Shown: positions 1 through 12,700 of the stretch, one piece after another
Layout of the letters: each line of letters begins with the position of its first letter
Position numbering within the stretch: the stretch's first letter is position 1
From: Narthecium ossifragum
Lineage: Eukaryota > Streptophyta > Magnoliopsida > Dioscoreales > Nartheciaceae
Length of the DNA: 64,000 nt
NCBI GenBank assembly: GCA_963920575.1
Contig: OY986970.1
Coordinates: forward strand, 759,001 to 823,000
Reading direction: 5' to 3'
Notes under the pieces: generated by a model
What the model saw: the letters and a program-made list of their open reading frames with translations, nothing else
The model's database searches: none
What the model was told of the DNA's origin: nothing
Made by a program: the position numbers and the translations under genes

Positions 1-62
1 TCAGCATCATGCTAAAGAATCTCAATCTGGGAAGAAAGCGTAAGATTAAGACGTAATTTTAC

Positions 63-3000
63 TTGGTGAAATGGCAGATAAATATGGTGGTTGTGGAGGG
101 CCCCATTGTGCAGCGGGTGCTCCTAAGCTGCTGCTACGTTGTATGGGTGAAACACTATTCACGTTTGGCAGTGCTCCTTGCAAGGATGAAAACGATGGGA
201 ACTGCATCACAAGTGAAGTTTTATGTTCTGCTCATCAAACCATCATAATAATCTATGCTGGAGTATTCCTAATTGCCACATTAAATTATTAACGTAAATA
301 AGGATTATGGACCAATAATATCAAGTCATCCTTTTGTTCACACTTCTTTGTATTTCAAACGAAACCCAGGAAAAGTGCATGCAGACTAGTTAGCTTTTTT
401 CGAAATTCATAATTCCAGAAACACTTCGGAATCAGCAAGTGTCAAACAGATATGCAGCCCTGCAGAGTAATGGTCAGATTCACTAGTCATCCAGAGCATT
501 AAGGTTTCAAGTCACCAAGAGCTATACTCATATAAGTTACTAGCAATAAAGTCCTCCCAGAAGAAACATACATATTTCTGCTTGGAAATCACCTTTTTAC
601 ATGTATTCAACTCTCTTCCCTATCAACAGATTACAACTAAAACCAGAAAGATATGGAGAAAAGCAGGACAAGCATCTCGAGTAAAAAGGAAATCTTATTC
701 TGAGATAAATGCTGGAGGCAAAGTTGGTTAACAATACCAAGAAGGGTTACATACCGTGGAAGAGTGGGCAAGAGCTGGTTCATTCACAGTATCAAATGGG
801 TTTGTAGATATAGGCACACGAGAAATGGGTGGCATACTCTGAAGAAAGCAAATAATTATACTTATAAATCATACAAAGATACAACATGCATTGGCATGGA
901 GTTGATGGGTCAATGATTTGCATATACAATGAATAACATGAAATCAGCAACACATACCACTGAAGCAGGATATTGGACGCCACCATAACCCATTGCAACA
1001 TGTGGACCTGCTTGCCAAGCATGAAAAGTTGCAGGTGCAGATGGATAAAGTGCAGTGAAAATATCCTGCAGATTTGAGATCATACTTGTGACACTGAAAA
1101 GTATGATACAAGAGGTATTAAATAACAGATATATAATAAAGAACTACCTGTGGAAGCTCCTTTCTCCCACCAAACTTAGCCTCGACAGGAGGTTGTGATG
1201 AAATATTCCCACCAAATTCATGTGGCAGCTTCATAGCTGCCCGAGAAGATTCAGTGATTGGAATGGAGAAAGGACCCTGGATGTTTGAAGCATCTGTAAG
1301 AAACCCATGACTAAACAGGGTGTAGATGGAAAAACAACCTTGCACATGCTATCATGGATTGAATGTGCTGCTGGCATGCTCCATACCAGTCACTAACGCG
1401 GTCTGTGCCAACCTAGGAAGCTGACATGGTATGTACTGATGGGTACAGTGCATGGTGACCAGCACACCAATCTAGGATGCCATAGTTTTAGTTATTTTTC
1501 TGACCTAAAGATACCTGGTTGTTTAAAGTTCCAGTGGCAGACATGCTAAATGGTGGATTACTGGGCTGAACATTAGGATTTGAAAATAGAGAGAGCTGCG
1601 GCGGCGGAGTGGGCATGTGTTGCCCCCCATTATTGGCTGCAGAGAAAGAATCGACTCCAGAAGCAGGAAATGTCGAAAAGCTCCCAGCAGATGCAGGTCC
1701 AGGGGCTGACAAACTGGCAAGTGCAGATTCAAGGGTACTAGGATTTGAAACGACTTGAGGTGCTTTGTGCTGCGTGTCCGCACCGAAAGATGCCCAGTTT
1801 TGATCATTAGCAGGTGGGAAGGTGCCTTGTTGAGGAACAGGCTGGCTTGGTGCTGTAGTTGCAAGGGGTTCCGGATCGGCATCAAAATCGATAAGACTTC
1901 CAGAGGTTACACCCTTTGATTCCACTGGATTGCGATCATTGGATCCATTGCTACTCGTAGACGCAGTGCCCTGGAATATAAGAATCCAAAAGAAAAAATA
2001 ATCCAAGTTTAAGTCCACGAGAGCTACAAAACACGACCAGCTTAAAAGAGAGCATTAGAACAGCCAGCAGTTCTCAATCATGAAACACAACCAGAAGTAA
2101 AGTGGCAAAAAAAGTTATGGCAGGTTTACAGTATCAAAGGAAGATCCAACAATGAGAGGAGCCAAAAATCGTATTAAAGGTGCAAAAAAGATGAGAGATT
2201 GCTGGATCAGGAGTCCACAAAATTTTCTAGGAAGGAATTGACGGAGCTTGCTGAAGATCAAGGCTTATATACAGTGATCAGGTTTGACATCTATAATGAT
2301 AACTAGAGTAGTGATGCTAATAATATCCGTAACTAATCTAGCAGGAAAATCTACTGTTCACTGAAGCACCTTAAGCAGTTTCTCAATGAAAGCTGGAATG
2401 ACTAACACCCAAAAGAATTCAGCCTGAACTAAATGCTTTTGAAATATAAGCGTTGATGCTGATATTTGACAGAGAATATAGCAAACCCAATTTTTATATA
2501 GCTTATTCCATCTTCATTTCTCCTATAGCATCCTTTGAAAAGGCCCTTCTCACAGACATCCCAAGTAAAGCTGTGAATCCAGCTGGTAACTTGAGGATTG
2601 CTCATTATCAGCTAAATCCGAGCTCAATAAGAGCTTGATCTTAAATGGTAACAAACTGACGACGAGATATTTAGCTCGATACCCTTAACTAAATGAACGA
2701 ACTAATAGGCAACCAGGGGTCAGCTCAATCGATATTGATTGATGCAGCTGAAAAATAACTAAAATTAATCATATTTTCTAATTCTTTTGTAGCTTCAGAT
2801 TTTTAACTGTATTTCATACTTGTTTCCAAATTTTTAAGCTGGCTTTAATCCCAGCCATTAGATCGTAGGATCAAAGGCCGAGATTCCAGATATATCTTCT
2901 GCACCATCCAACGACTATCTCCTCTCTTCTCTCATCCACTATGATGGCTGCTCTCCCTCCTCCAGCGGGGCTTCCTTGATCTCTCTATCCTCTCTTCCAC

Positions 3001-5796
3001 CCTTTGAGCTCCAGCGGAATCCCCGAGCCAGCTTGAGCTGATATGAGCTGGTTCAATATCCGTGTGAGCCAATTTTGAGCTGGTATCCTCAACTCCAACT
3101 AATATCAAGTTGAGTTTAAGCTAGCCCCAAGATGATCATATCAGCTCATTGACATCCCTAATCCCCAAAAAGTCATGGCATGCATCATATGGTACTATGA
3201 ACTATAAATAAGGTATAAAATGCATTGTTATAGTCAGCAAGAGGTTGGTTACTCACTAGGCTAAAAAAAAAGGTAATGTATGTGTATGACATTTCTACAT
3301 GATGTGCTGTGGACCCTGAGGGACAGGGTACCACCATATGGGCCCACCTGATGAGCAGTCAGAGAGATTATAGCACCTCAAGATATACAAACTTGGTGAG
3401 CATGTATCTTTCCTATTTTTCAGATTGGCAGGTTTCTTGCTCTGAAATGTGTTTTTGGGGGAGGAAAAAGATGGAGATCAATACATTTACCTAATCCTGC
3501 TGGCCTCCCCTTCACCTAGTATTTTTCTCTTTGTTACTTCAATTAGAATCAAAGCACATAGCTGATGCAATCTATTTAATGATGTAAATACATGCAGAGA
3601 TCGAATGAGGCAGAGTTAATCTAACAATTAGAAAATAAATCAATAACCTCAAGCCTGACTAAAGAATAGGGATGTAAACATAACTTACAATATCTTATTA
3701 GTATCAGGCTGGAGCATGCAAGGCTATTATTAGCATAAGAATATCAGAGACCGACAAGAAGGTGAACGCCTCAAGTAAACAGACACTGAATTTCACAATA
3801 GGAAACAAAAAGTAAAATTGCCACAAGAAATCACCTGTGTTTGCACTGTTTCAGAAAGGCGGGTACCATTTACTTTTGGGGGTTCACTAATGCGAGATGG
3901 AACATCATTGATCAAAATTTCTCTAACAGGTCGTGCCATGGGGGGACTGGAAACATCAATATCCTTCTGATGGTTTAAGGATCTCCCCTCAGGCTTTGGC
4001 AATTCATCAGGAAACCTACGCTCTTCAAATCTTTTATTTTGGCCTCCATTTCCATATTTCTCGTCTCGGCGCCTGTCATCAACCACCTCAAAGTGACCTG
4101 GACTTCTCTTATAATCACCATGATCATAGCCAGGACTTCGTTCCCCATAAGCAGAGCGAAAATTCCTGTCATCATTTCTTCCACCAGGACTAGGACGGCC
4201 ACTGCTACGGTCATAAGTTTCTTCATATGGTGGACTTCTTGAACCACCTGAATTTGAATCTCCCTTTCTGTCTTCATGAAAATTTTCCCTGTCACCCTGA
4301 ATTGTCATAGTTGAACACATTCTTAACAACAGGAGCAGCTTTTATATAAAAGTATCAAACAGATCTTCTTCGATCAAGGCTTTCAAAATTACTGGCAAGA
4401 CAGAAAATAGAAGCTAACTTTATGCAATTTAGCAGCACCTTAACCCTCGGTGGCCTGTCAATGCTCCGTTCCCCTGAATATCTTTTGTCCACATAAACAT
4501 GCTTAATGAAGTCCCTAAGCCTATCATGATTGCTGAAACCAAAAGGTAGGATCAGACTTGCTATTTTAAAAGAGAATATGATCAACAAGATGGTGCAGTA
4601 AATGACCTGCTATCGGGAGCTGAGTGTCTCTGGGGGTCCCACTCCTTAAAGTAAACTTCCCGGGCGCGCTATGAAGAAAAGTAAGATAGATAGCTAGATT
4701 ATGTAAAGAGAAGCTTGACATATGCTCCCAAGGCAACAAAAAAAACACCATCACTTAGATTTCATAAAAAAATTCCACCTCATTCCCTCCTTCTTGAAGG
4801 GCTGCAACTTCCTGTGATGTGAATTTCGCCATTGATATTGATTTGACACGGTGGGTGAACTCCCGACTGAAAACACAAGCAATTTGAAATACAGCATAGA
4901 AAATCAATGCACTTCCTAAGTCATTTCAATGCAATCGGCTACATCCAGAAAATGCCAATCCTACACATCTGAACCCACTGGAGAGGGGGGAAAACCTATG
5001 AACTTACTTTAATGGTTTGCTATACTGGATTGAAAAGCAGATGAGCATGATGTAAAGACAAGAAGGAAAAACAAAAGCAGCAAATAAGAGATGTTTGTAG
5101 GAACTTACTGTAACCCACTGCAGTTTGTACAAATGAAGGTCCAGAAGTTGGTGCATACGTATTGCGGCCCCTATTCGCATAGGCAAGTCAGCATATTTTC
5201 TATGTAGGTAAAGTGCAAGCTCGCCGATGTAAATGAATTAACAACAACTATTATGTGATTCTATCCATTTCGGTGATGAATAAAATCTCATGATTCTTCA
5301 ATAAACACAAGCACAGAAGCGCCACCCGGTATCAGCCTAATGCAGATCTAGAAAGAAAAGTGTCGAGTGACTCCTAAAAGAGAACCATGATATGAAACAA
5401 AATTCCTAGTAAGAGAGTTTGGGGTTTCTAATCGTTACTGCCCACCCCTTCACTATCACATGCAATAATGTGAAAGCACTAAGTGTCCTATACCAGCAGC
5501 CCTAAGTTCTAACTTCTAAAATTTGGAAGTATCTCCAAATGGCATCATGATATCTCAATTTTCCATGGTTATAAACTCTGGGTCATTACACTTACCATTT
5601 TATACCCCAAAAATCCAAATTAATGATCAAAGTATGCGGTTTGGAAAGTAGAAGTACCAAATCGAATGACAGAGAACACGAAAAGTAAGAGTACTACCAG
5701 ACTGTTGCAATTGATGCATTTCCGGTTTGCTGGAAGCTTCAGAAGCCCTCGAATAATCTTCTCGTTCCTCTCGTCTTCCTTCATCCTACTCGACAT
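63..5796 (-). CDS. AGD14: AGD14-like ArfGAP domain protein (3' end beyond window)
   Basis: GTPase-activating protein for Arf-family GTPases in vesicle traffic. Twelve coding exons read on the minus strand: 5698-5796, 5109-5170, 4779-4866, 4607-4668, 4439-4532, 3835-4296, 1515-1970, 1387-1420, 1148-1293, 958-1065, 755-838 and 63-201. All join in phase, giving about 611 codons. The ArfGAP zinc finger is C27-x2-C30-x16-C47-x2-C50, followed by the arginine-finger region (H54-R55-E). The rest is a low-complexity Ser/Arg/Asp-rich then Pro/Ser/Gln-rich tail with the AGD14-type motif SLIDFDADPEP. The start is the ATG at 5796, just before the conserved RMKEDERNEK block. The exon at 1387-1420 is only 34 nt, but it is needed to keep phase. 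The last visible exon ends at 63 with a GTAAAA donor, so the gene very likely continues left of base 1. If that donor is not used, an in-frame stop follows at 46-48. Family call is secure; the small exons are inferred. Confidence 0.9.
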
Positions 5797-7080
5797 CCTC
5801 TCCCCGCCTCGATTCTTCAAGGAAACGGCGAATTGGGTTCGAAATCCAAAACGAAAACCTAAAAAAGCCAAGACCAAGAAGCCACTCTATTAAAATCCTC
5901 ATGAATTTCCATCCAATAACAAACGAATTACGAGGGAAAACCAACAAACTCAACGTACAGGACTATAAACCAAGATCCGCGACATAATTGACGGAAATGA
6001 AACCTAAAGGATGTAAGAGAAGAACAAGATACCTTCTTGAGTTCGTTCTTTGGGTGATTTGGAGGCGAGACAAACCTAAGACATGGGGGATCTAAAAAGC
6101 CGCAAGGATTTGTGTGTGTGGGGATCTCTATTTCCTCCTTTCTAGGGTTTGGAGGCGATCGAGATCTTTGCGGCAAAAGCTCGGGCTTCTAATTTCCCTC
6201 AAAGCTAGAGAGAGAAATCCGAAGGGTGGGAAATATCACGCTGCTGTTCTCTCCGGTCAAAGCCAGCCAACCTCGCCGGTTTCACCGGTAGAAGACGGGC
6301 TTTTGCCGGTCCCGAGTCCGTAAAACGCCATCGGCGTCGTGAGAAGTTACTCAAAGGCCCTTCAAGTATGTCGAGGGTGATGAAGCGATGGTGGGGAATC
6401 GGACGGTGAATAACACCGGATCTGGGATAAAGGACCGTTGGATTTGGGGGTGTTTCCATTATTTGAATAGAAAGGCGAGGGTACTTTGGGAAATTTCGGT
6501 GTAAGATATCGCTGTCGGCGCGAGAGATTCTAGATTCGTCGTACGGTTCACTAGGAAATCAAGATGATGAGCTGGACTCAACCTTCCAGACACCTTCCCG
6601 GTTTCACGGCCGCGGTAAAACCATGGAAGGTGCTTACGTGGTATTCTCCTATTGGTCAATGTAGACTGTTTGCTGTTTACTATCACCTAAATCACTATTC
6701 AATCACGAATTGGTTTGATTAATTAGTCGATCGATATTATTAAGATGAAATAGATTAATTAATCAGTAAATACCTACTATTAGAAGACATGCGTAATATA
6801 TATGTCATGTGGTTATATACATAAATTTTTATTCTTCCAAAGCAGATAAACATGGGTGATGCCTATATTTCGGTGGCAGGGTGGATTAGTTAATAACTTA
6901 ATATCACGTTGATATTTGTCGTTATTAAAAAATGCTAAATGGATCTTAATTGGCCGGCCGGCCTGACCCAAAGGAATTAATAAATAAACCTGCATGTGCA
7001 TGTGTACACCTCAATCAATGGTTAAGGCTACTATTGATCTCCGGTGCGGACGATGCAAGTCATATATATATATATATAGA
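5797..7080. other. AGD14 leader/promoter and intergenic DNA
   Basis: The stretch to about 6200 is probably the 5' untranslated region and promoter of the minus-strand ArfGAP gene. It carries a TAGGGTTT-type motif near 6144-6152. Beyond that the DNA is AT-rich with no coding region that I can support; the short open frames on both strands have no recognisable product. A short TA repeat (about 7063-7078) borders the MULE at 7081. Confidence 0.5.
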
Positions 7081-7176
7081 GGGTTATTATCATTTTGGTA
7101 CCCTCTAGTTTCACGAATTATCAATTTGGTCCCCATATTTTAAAACGTATCAAAACGAGGTCTGTAGTTACCAAAC
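7081..7176 (+). repeat. Left terminal inverted repeat of the MULE
   Basis: Begins GGGTTATTATCATTTTGG. Its reverse complement recurs at 14027-14122 with two mismatches. Transposase binding sites and promoters usually lie in such repeats in Mutator elements; here that is inference. Confidence 0.93.
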
Positions 7177-7513
7177 TTTTCAATTTGGTGCCAAGTATGT
7201 AACGGGCGTTTGCTGATTTAACGCCAAACCGGTCACGTGACCTCACGTGACCGGTTTTGCGCGATCTCCCGCCAGTGAAGGCGGTTTTACTCCTTAGTAG
7301 TTGCCCTTATTTATATGAAACCCTACTGAGCCTTGGCTGAGTGAAATCGGCAGGCACTGCCGGATTTTTCGCCGACGACGACACCCTCCGAGGTCAGGTA
7401 GGGTTTTGCCCCTTCTTACTACCCATCCCATCTTGTTCTTTGTCTTTGGCTCTCATACTTCGTCTCTTTCGGCCCGTACGATACCTGAGCTATAACCCAT
7501 TTCTCAAAGATTC

Positions 7514-8140
7514 ATGTCGTCGGAGAGGACACCTTCGCAGGGAAGTAGCCACCTGAGTGGAGGTTCCATCGCCTCCTCAAGGGGGATGATTACTACTGTT
7601 TTTGTGGATTGAAGGCCAAACAAAGGGTTTCAAGGACGGAGATGAATCCTGGAAGGAGATTCATAAATTGTGCAACACAACGAGTAATTTCGCCACTTAT
7701 TGCTACTTGTAAATTTTAATTTCACCACTTATTGCTATTTGTCAATTTTAATTTTGACTCTGATTGCTATTTGTCAATTTTAATTGGAATCAACACTCAG
7801 TCAATTGATCATCCTCTTGATACTATAGAGTCATGGTGGATGCGATTTCTTCCTGTGGATTGAGCCAGGTGTATGTGAGCCATATGTAGATGTTGTCACC
7901 AAGGGATTTCGTGACAAACTGCAGGAATTGGAAGCACTGTTGGGATCCTGTCAAGCAAATGAGGAGAAGGCAATGGCAGATGTACAAGGGCTGAAGAATT
8001 TGATTGATGATAAAGACAAGCTAATTGCCATGCTTGAGAAACAAAATGGCCAATTGAAATCTAGAGCCAAGACATATTTGATTAGTTTGATGTTGTTGTG
8101 CATAATAGCAATTCACCTAGCTTTTTATTTGATTGTGTAA
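7514..8140 (+). pseudogene. MULE second gene: GRF-type zinc finger, coiled coil and C-terminal membrane segment; frameshifted
   Basis: Exon 1 spans 7514-7683 and exon 2 spans 7829-8140, with donor GTAATT at 7684 and acceptor TATAG at 7828. The zinc-binding region reads YYCFCGLKAK, then FINCATQR, then GGCDFFLWIEP, which is the CxC...C...C pattern of GRF zinc fingers. A coiled-coil stretch follows (EKAMADVQGLKN to EKQNGQLKSR). The protein ends in a hydrophobic segment of about 20 residues, as in plant GRF proteins carried by MULEs. The open frame from the ATG at 7514 does not connect to the zinc finger: it shifts by one base near the five-G run at 7581-7585. I therefore call it a pseudogene. 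It is transcribed toward the transposase gene, like mudrB in maize. The role of these proteins in transposition is not established. Confidence 0.75.
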
Positions 8141-8187
8141 TCTTGTGAAGCTGTTGTGTAAACCATGCTGGTTAAGCAGTTGTACCA

Positions 8188-8610
8188 CCCCTATTTTGCA
8201 ATTAGACATTAGTGTAACATGACCTCTGTTTATAACATTGATCCCTGATGTAAATACAAGCTTTATAACATTGATCATTGCTGTCTCCACACAGGTGAAA
8301 AAAAAAACAGGATGAGTACAAGCACAGGATGTTAATTTACAAGTGAATTCCATTCACAAGAGTACAAGCAAATCCCACTCACAGCAAGTTAATTCCACAA
8401 ACTAGTGACAAGTTAATTCCATTCACAACTGACATCCATTCACAGCTATTTTGCAATCAAACATTAGTGTAACATGACCTCTATTTATAACATTGATCAT
8501 GACCTCTGTTTATAACATTGATCCCTGATGTAAATACAAGCTTTATAACATTGATCATTGCTGTCTCCACACAGCTGACAAAAAAATACAGGATGAGTAC
8601 AAGCAAATCC
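8188..8610. repeat. Direct repeat inside the MULE, about 130-150 bp, two copies
   Basis: The block around 8188-8318 (attagtgtaacatgacctct ... gctgtctccacacag ... gatgagtacaagca) recurs at about 8454-8607 with a few changes. The second copy also has a small internal duplication of the 'tttataacattgatc' unit. It lies in the noncoding space between the convergent genes. Confidence 0.8.
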
Positions 8611-8678
8611 CACTCACAGCAGCAATTCCATTCACAACTGACAAATTAATTCCACAAACTAGTGACAAGTTGATTATC

Positions 8679-9068
8679 TGTGAGGCCCGCTGGGTCTACC
8701 GGGGCGACAAGATGCCTGCGCCTGGAGGGCGGGGCTGAGTCGGGTAGCCGGGTAAGCAATCCCACAACGCCTGGGTATGGTCTGGGGTTCGATATAAGTA
8801 TATAGTAACCCCTTAACATATACACAACGCGTTTTAAAGCCGTGATGGCAATGAACCACAGAAAAACTCCAGTGTTAAGCGTGCTTGGGCTGGAGTAGGT
8901 TTGGGAGGGGTGACCTCCCGGGAAGTCCGATCGATCGGTGGGTTTATCGATCGATCGGCTGCGGTGAGCCAAAAGCGGACAATATTGTGTCGGGTGGGGC
9001 CCTCGGGTGGATCCTGGTCGGACCAGGAGCCCGCGGGCCGGGGCCTAGTGGAGGGTCGGGGCGTTACA
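8679..9068 (+). repeat. TRIM 5' long terminal repeat
   Basis: 390 bases with TG...CA ends; nearly identical to 9141-9435 apart from an internal stretch of about 90 bases found only here. It contains the palindromic cluster GATCGATCG. Confidence 0.92.
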
Positions 9069-9071
9069 GTA

Positions 9072-9083
9072 TGGTATCAGAGC
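9072..9083 (+). other. TRIM primer-binding site
   Basis: TGGTATCAGAGC lies four bases after the 5' terminal repeat. It is the standard plant retrotransposon site complementary to the 3' end of initiator methionine tRNA. Confidence 0.9.
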
Positions 9084-9140
9084 CGGAACCCAGCCGGAAA
9101 TTGTGCCAGCGAGGACGCTGGGCCTCCAAGGGGGGTGGAT

Positions 9141-9435
9141 TGTGAGGCCCGCTGGGTCTACCGGGGCGACAAGATAACCCCTTAACAGATACAACGCGTT
9201 TTAAAGCCGTGATGGCAATGAACCGCAGAAAAACTCCAGTGTTAAGCGTGCTTGGGCTGGAGTAGGTTTGGGAGGGGTGACCTCCCGGGAAGTCCGATCG
9301 ATCGGTGGGTTTATCGATCGATCGGCTGCGGTGAGCCAAAAGCGGACAATATTGTGTCGGGTGGGGCCCTCGGGTGGATCCTGGTCGGACCGGGAGCCCG
9401 CGGGCCGGGGCCCAGTGGAGGGCCGGGGCGTTACA
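9141..9435 (+). repeat. TRIM 3' long terminal repeat (internally deleted)
   Basis: 295 bases, same termini as 8679-9068. It is missing the segment between GGCGACAAGAT and AACCCCTTAACA. It is followed by the target duplication TTATC. Confidence 0.92.
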
Positions 9436-9715
9436 TTATCTATCTCAAGTGACATCCATTCACAGCTAGCAGCAACTAATGTTCCTTCCACATAACTACA
9501 AGGGCATAGATTCACATCTTCATCTATGGGCTCCTTTCTCATGTTGACCTTGATGACTGCTTGAACCTTCAGTGTAGGCTAGAGGTGGCTGTTGTCTAAG
9601 CTCTGATTGGCTGTGTTGGGATCCAAACAGCTGGCTTGGCTGGGTCCCAAAAGTAAACTGCAATTCCATTCACAGTTGTTAACAGTCGAGTCCAAACTAA
9701 TTACATTGAATACAT

Positions 9716-12700
9716 CTAATACCAGTGAAACTTGAAAAAGTTATACGAACTTACACTATCAGGTGGATTACTGTTAGGTGTGGGTCTTGGTGGAATAAAC
9801 AAAGTTGGCCTCACTGCTCTTCCTCTCCCTGAGGGTATCCATGCAGCTGGTGCCCTGCTAACCTCTTCTCCTCTCCCAGCACCAGCTCCTCTCCCAGCAA
9901 AGGCTCCTCTCCCAGCACCAGCTCCTCTCCTAGCTCCTCTCCCAGCAAAGGCCCCTCTCCCAGCACCAGCTCCTCTCCCAGCTCCTCTCCCAGCAAATGC
10001 TCCTCTATCAGCACCAGCTCCTCTCCCAGCAAATGCTCCTCTCCCAGCACCAGCTCCTCTCCCAGCACCAGCTCCTCTCCCACTACCAGCAATGTCAGTA
10101 CTCGCTGTTGCTGAAGAATCTGTTGCTGGAACATTACCTTCTGAAGTAGATGACCTAGGGTTAGGCTTAGCACATGGAGGCTTCTTGCATCCTCTTTTGT
10201 TGTGCCCCCATTCCCAACAATTCCTACATCTAACAGATGTATTCCTCCTCTTGAGTTTTGTACTGCTCCAGGGCTCATCAGACTGTCTTTTTCTGAGTTT
10301 TTTAGGTCTACCAGGCTGCCTTCTATATGGAGGTGGTAGTATGGGATCACCACCTGCCTTTTCCCATAGCATAGGACCATTCACAGGTCTAACCCAGCTG
10401 CTGTAACACTGCATCAATTTTTCCTTACTATAACATGCATCTACAAAGTCTTCAACATTCAACCTGTCATGGAATATGCAAGTGATGGCATGTTGGCAAG
10501 GAAGTCCAGAAACATTTCACAGATTGCAATTGCAAGACTTGGCTTCTAGGTCTACTATGAATCTTTCATGTGGGCTTGAAACTTCAAACTCAGACCCTCC
10601 AGACCAGTCACATTTCCACTTCCTTGCCTCTCTTTTCAACACTTCCAATTTCTTCTGAATATTTGGCCCCAATGCTCCTTCAATTCCATTTACCAATTGC
10701 CTCTTCTCTCTGAGTTTTGACATCAACTGTAGTCTGATGTCCTCAAATAAGCTGATAATAGGCTTCTCCCTAGCACTATTGATCATGTTGTTGAATGACT
10801 CTGCATTGTTGTTGGTATGCATGTCACTCTTTGGGAATACACTGTAGGCATGTCTACACCAATACCTGGGCTCCAATTTGCTCAGGTAAATGAATGCATC
10901 TTCACTTTTCTTCATGATCTGGTTCATGTGGTACTCAAACTTAGGTTTAGTTGTGGCTCTTGCCGCTTTAAAAAACAATTCTTTGAGTTTCAAGCCCCTG
11001 AAAACTTTGACAAAATTCTGGTACAAATGCCTAACACAGAACCTGTGTTCAGAGCCTGGCATGATGGCTTCAATTGCAGGAATAAACCCCTGAAACAAGC
11101 ATAAGCATTAGCTGACAATCAAACATTAGCATGGCACAACCAAACATTAACATTAGCTGACAACCAAACATTAGATAACATGCAATGGCAATGGCACAAT
11201 CATGATCCATACCTTTTGCTGGTCTGTGATGACAGTCCAGTTTGAACCATTGACAAACCCTATGTCAGCAGCTAAAAGCTCCAAAAACCAAATCCAGGAA
11301 TCCTTGTTTTCAATCTCCACAGCAGCAAATGCAAGGGGAAATATCTGGTCATTTCCATCTACTCCCACAGCTGCAAGTAGTTGCCCACCATATGGCCCCT
11401 TTAAGTGACAACCATCCAATCCTATCACTGGTCTACAACCAGTCCTGAACCCCACTTTACATGCGTGCAAACACATGTACATCCTCGCGAAATAACAGTT
11501 ACCATCTTGCCCCCTATTTGTTGCCACCTTGCAAGTGCTCCCAGGGTTAGTTCTAAGTATCTCCTGACAGTAGTCCCTAATCTGATTGTATTGTTCAGCC
11601 CAATTTCCCTCTAAGAACCCTTTGGCCCTAACTCTGGCTCTATATGCCTTGATTCTGCTGATATCTACAGCACAGTCCATTTTCACCTTCTCTAGGAAAC
11701 TGTCAATCTTCATTTCTGGGTGCAGTCTAACCTCATCTTGATATTTCCTGGCCAGCCAACCAACCTTCACAAATCTGTTGCTGTGTGATCTAATACATGT
11801 GTGTTTATTGTTCAATGTCTTTAGTTGAAATGTGTCTGTCCTCTGAACTAATGATGCATGTGCCTTCCATGGACAATTCCCTTCATCACATATAACTGTC
11901 ACTCTGTTCTTTGCTTGTTTCTTGAACTGCAGAGGATGGCCACCCTTAACAGAGTAGTCTTTCACAGCATTCTTGAAGTCCTCTGCTGTGACGAATAGCA
12001 TCCCAACTGCAAAAGGGCACTCAGTGCCTTCATTTATGTCTTCTCTGTAAATAGGGTAGTGGGGCCTTGGTTCTTCATCTGAGTCTTCAGGGAGACTGTT
12101 GACCTCATCATCTGGTATCCCATCTGATACATAACCTCTTCCCTCCACATCAGCTACATCTTGTCCTCCCTATGAATTTCTAACTTCATTGCTACAGTCA
12201 GGCACATCAAAGGTCTGTTGTGTCTCTGTGAGTGTCTCATAAAGGAGGTCATCATCTTCACTGTCACTGACCTCCATTGGCTCATACAAACTATTGTCTG
12301 AGGACTCAATATCATCCATGATACCCTCAAATATACCTTGATCATCAGCAATGGCTTCATCACTGCCCATAACAGCTTTGCCCCTATTCAGCCTATCTTG
12401 ATGCACAGCCTCCCCTTCAAGGTGTTCAGCCTCTTCTTCATGCACAACATCCTCTACTTGGTTCGCAGCCTCTTCTTGATGCACAACAGCCTCTTCTTGG
12501 TACACAGCCTCCTCTTCTTCGTTCTGGGGTGCATTTGGGACCAGCTCCTCTTCAAGCACCACAACCTCCTCTTCTTCATTCTGTGGTGCATTTGGGACCA
12601 CAGACTCCTCTTCAAGCAACACAACCTCCTCTTTTTCATTCTGTGGTGCATTTGGGACCAGCTCCTCTTCAAGAACCACAACCTCCTCTTCTTCTTCCAC

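Larger units (their letters stand above)
8679..9435 (+). mobile_element. TRIM (terminal-repeat retrotransposon in miniature) nested in the MULE
   Basis: A 5' long terminal repeat (8679-9068) and a 3' long terminal repeat (9141-9435) both start TGTGAGGCCC and end GCGTTACA, so they have TG...CA ends. Only 72 bases separate them. That spacer holds a primer-binding site, TGGTATCAGAGC at 9072-9083, which matches the initiator-Met tRNA type. A purine-rich tract, AAGGGGGGTGGA (9128-9139), stands directly before the 3' repeat. The five-base target duplication TTATC is present at 8674-8678 and 9436-9440. The 3' repeat lacks about 90 bases present in the 5' repeat. No protein is encoded, as expected for TRIMs, which depend on enzymes from other retroelements. 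Confidence 0.93.

Noticed and set aside
6114..6459. Short open frames on both strands near the ArfGAP promoter
   Set aside because: Fall in the untranslated leader/promoter, with no similarity to a known family.
8646..9542. Several open frames of 60-110 codons in the TRIM
   Set aside because: They lie in the long terminal repeats, occur in both copies and on both strands, and have no domain.
9732..10406. Plus-strand open frame of 224 codons rich in Pro/Leu/Ala
   Set aside because: Antisense of the Gly-Arg repeat tail of the transposase, which has the CCHC knuckle in the correct frame.
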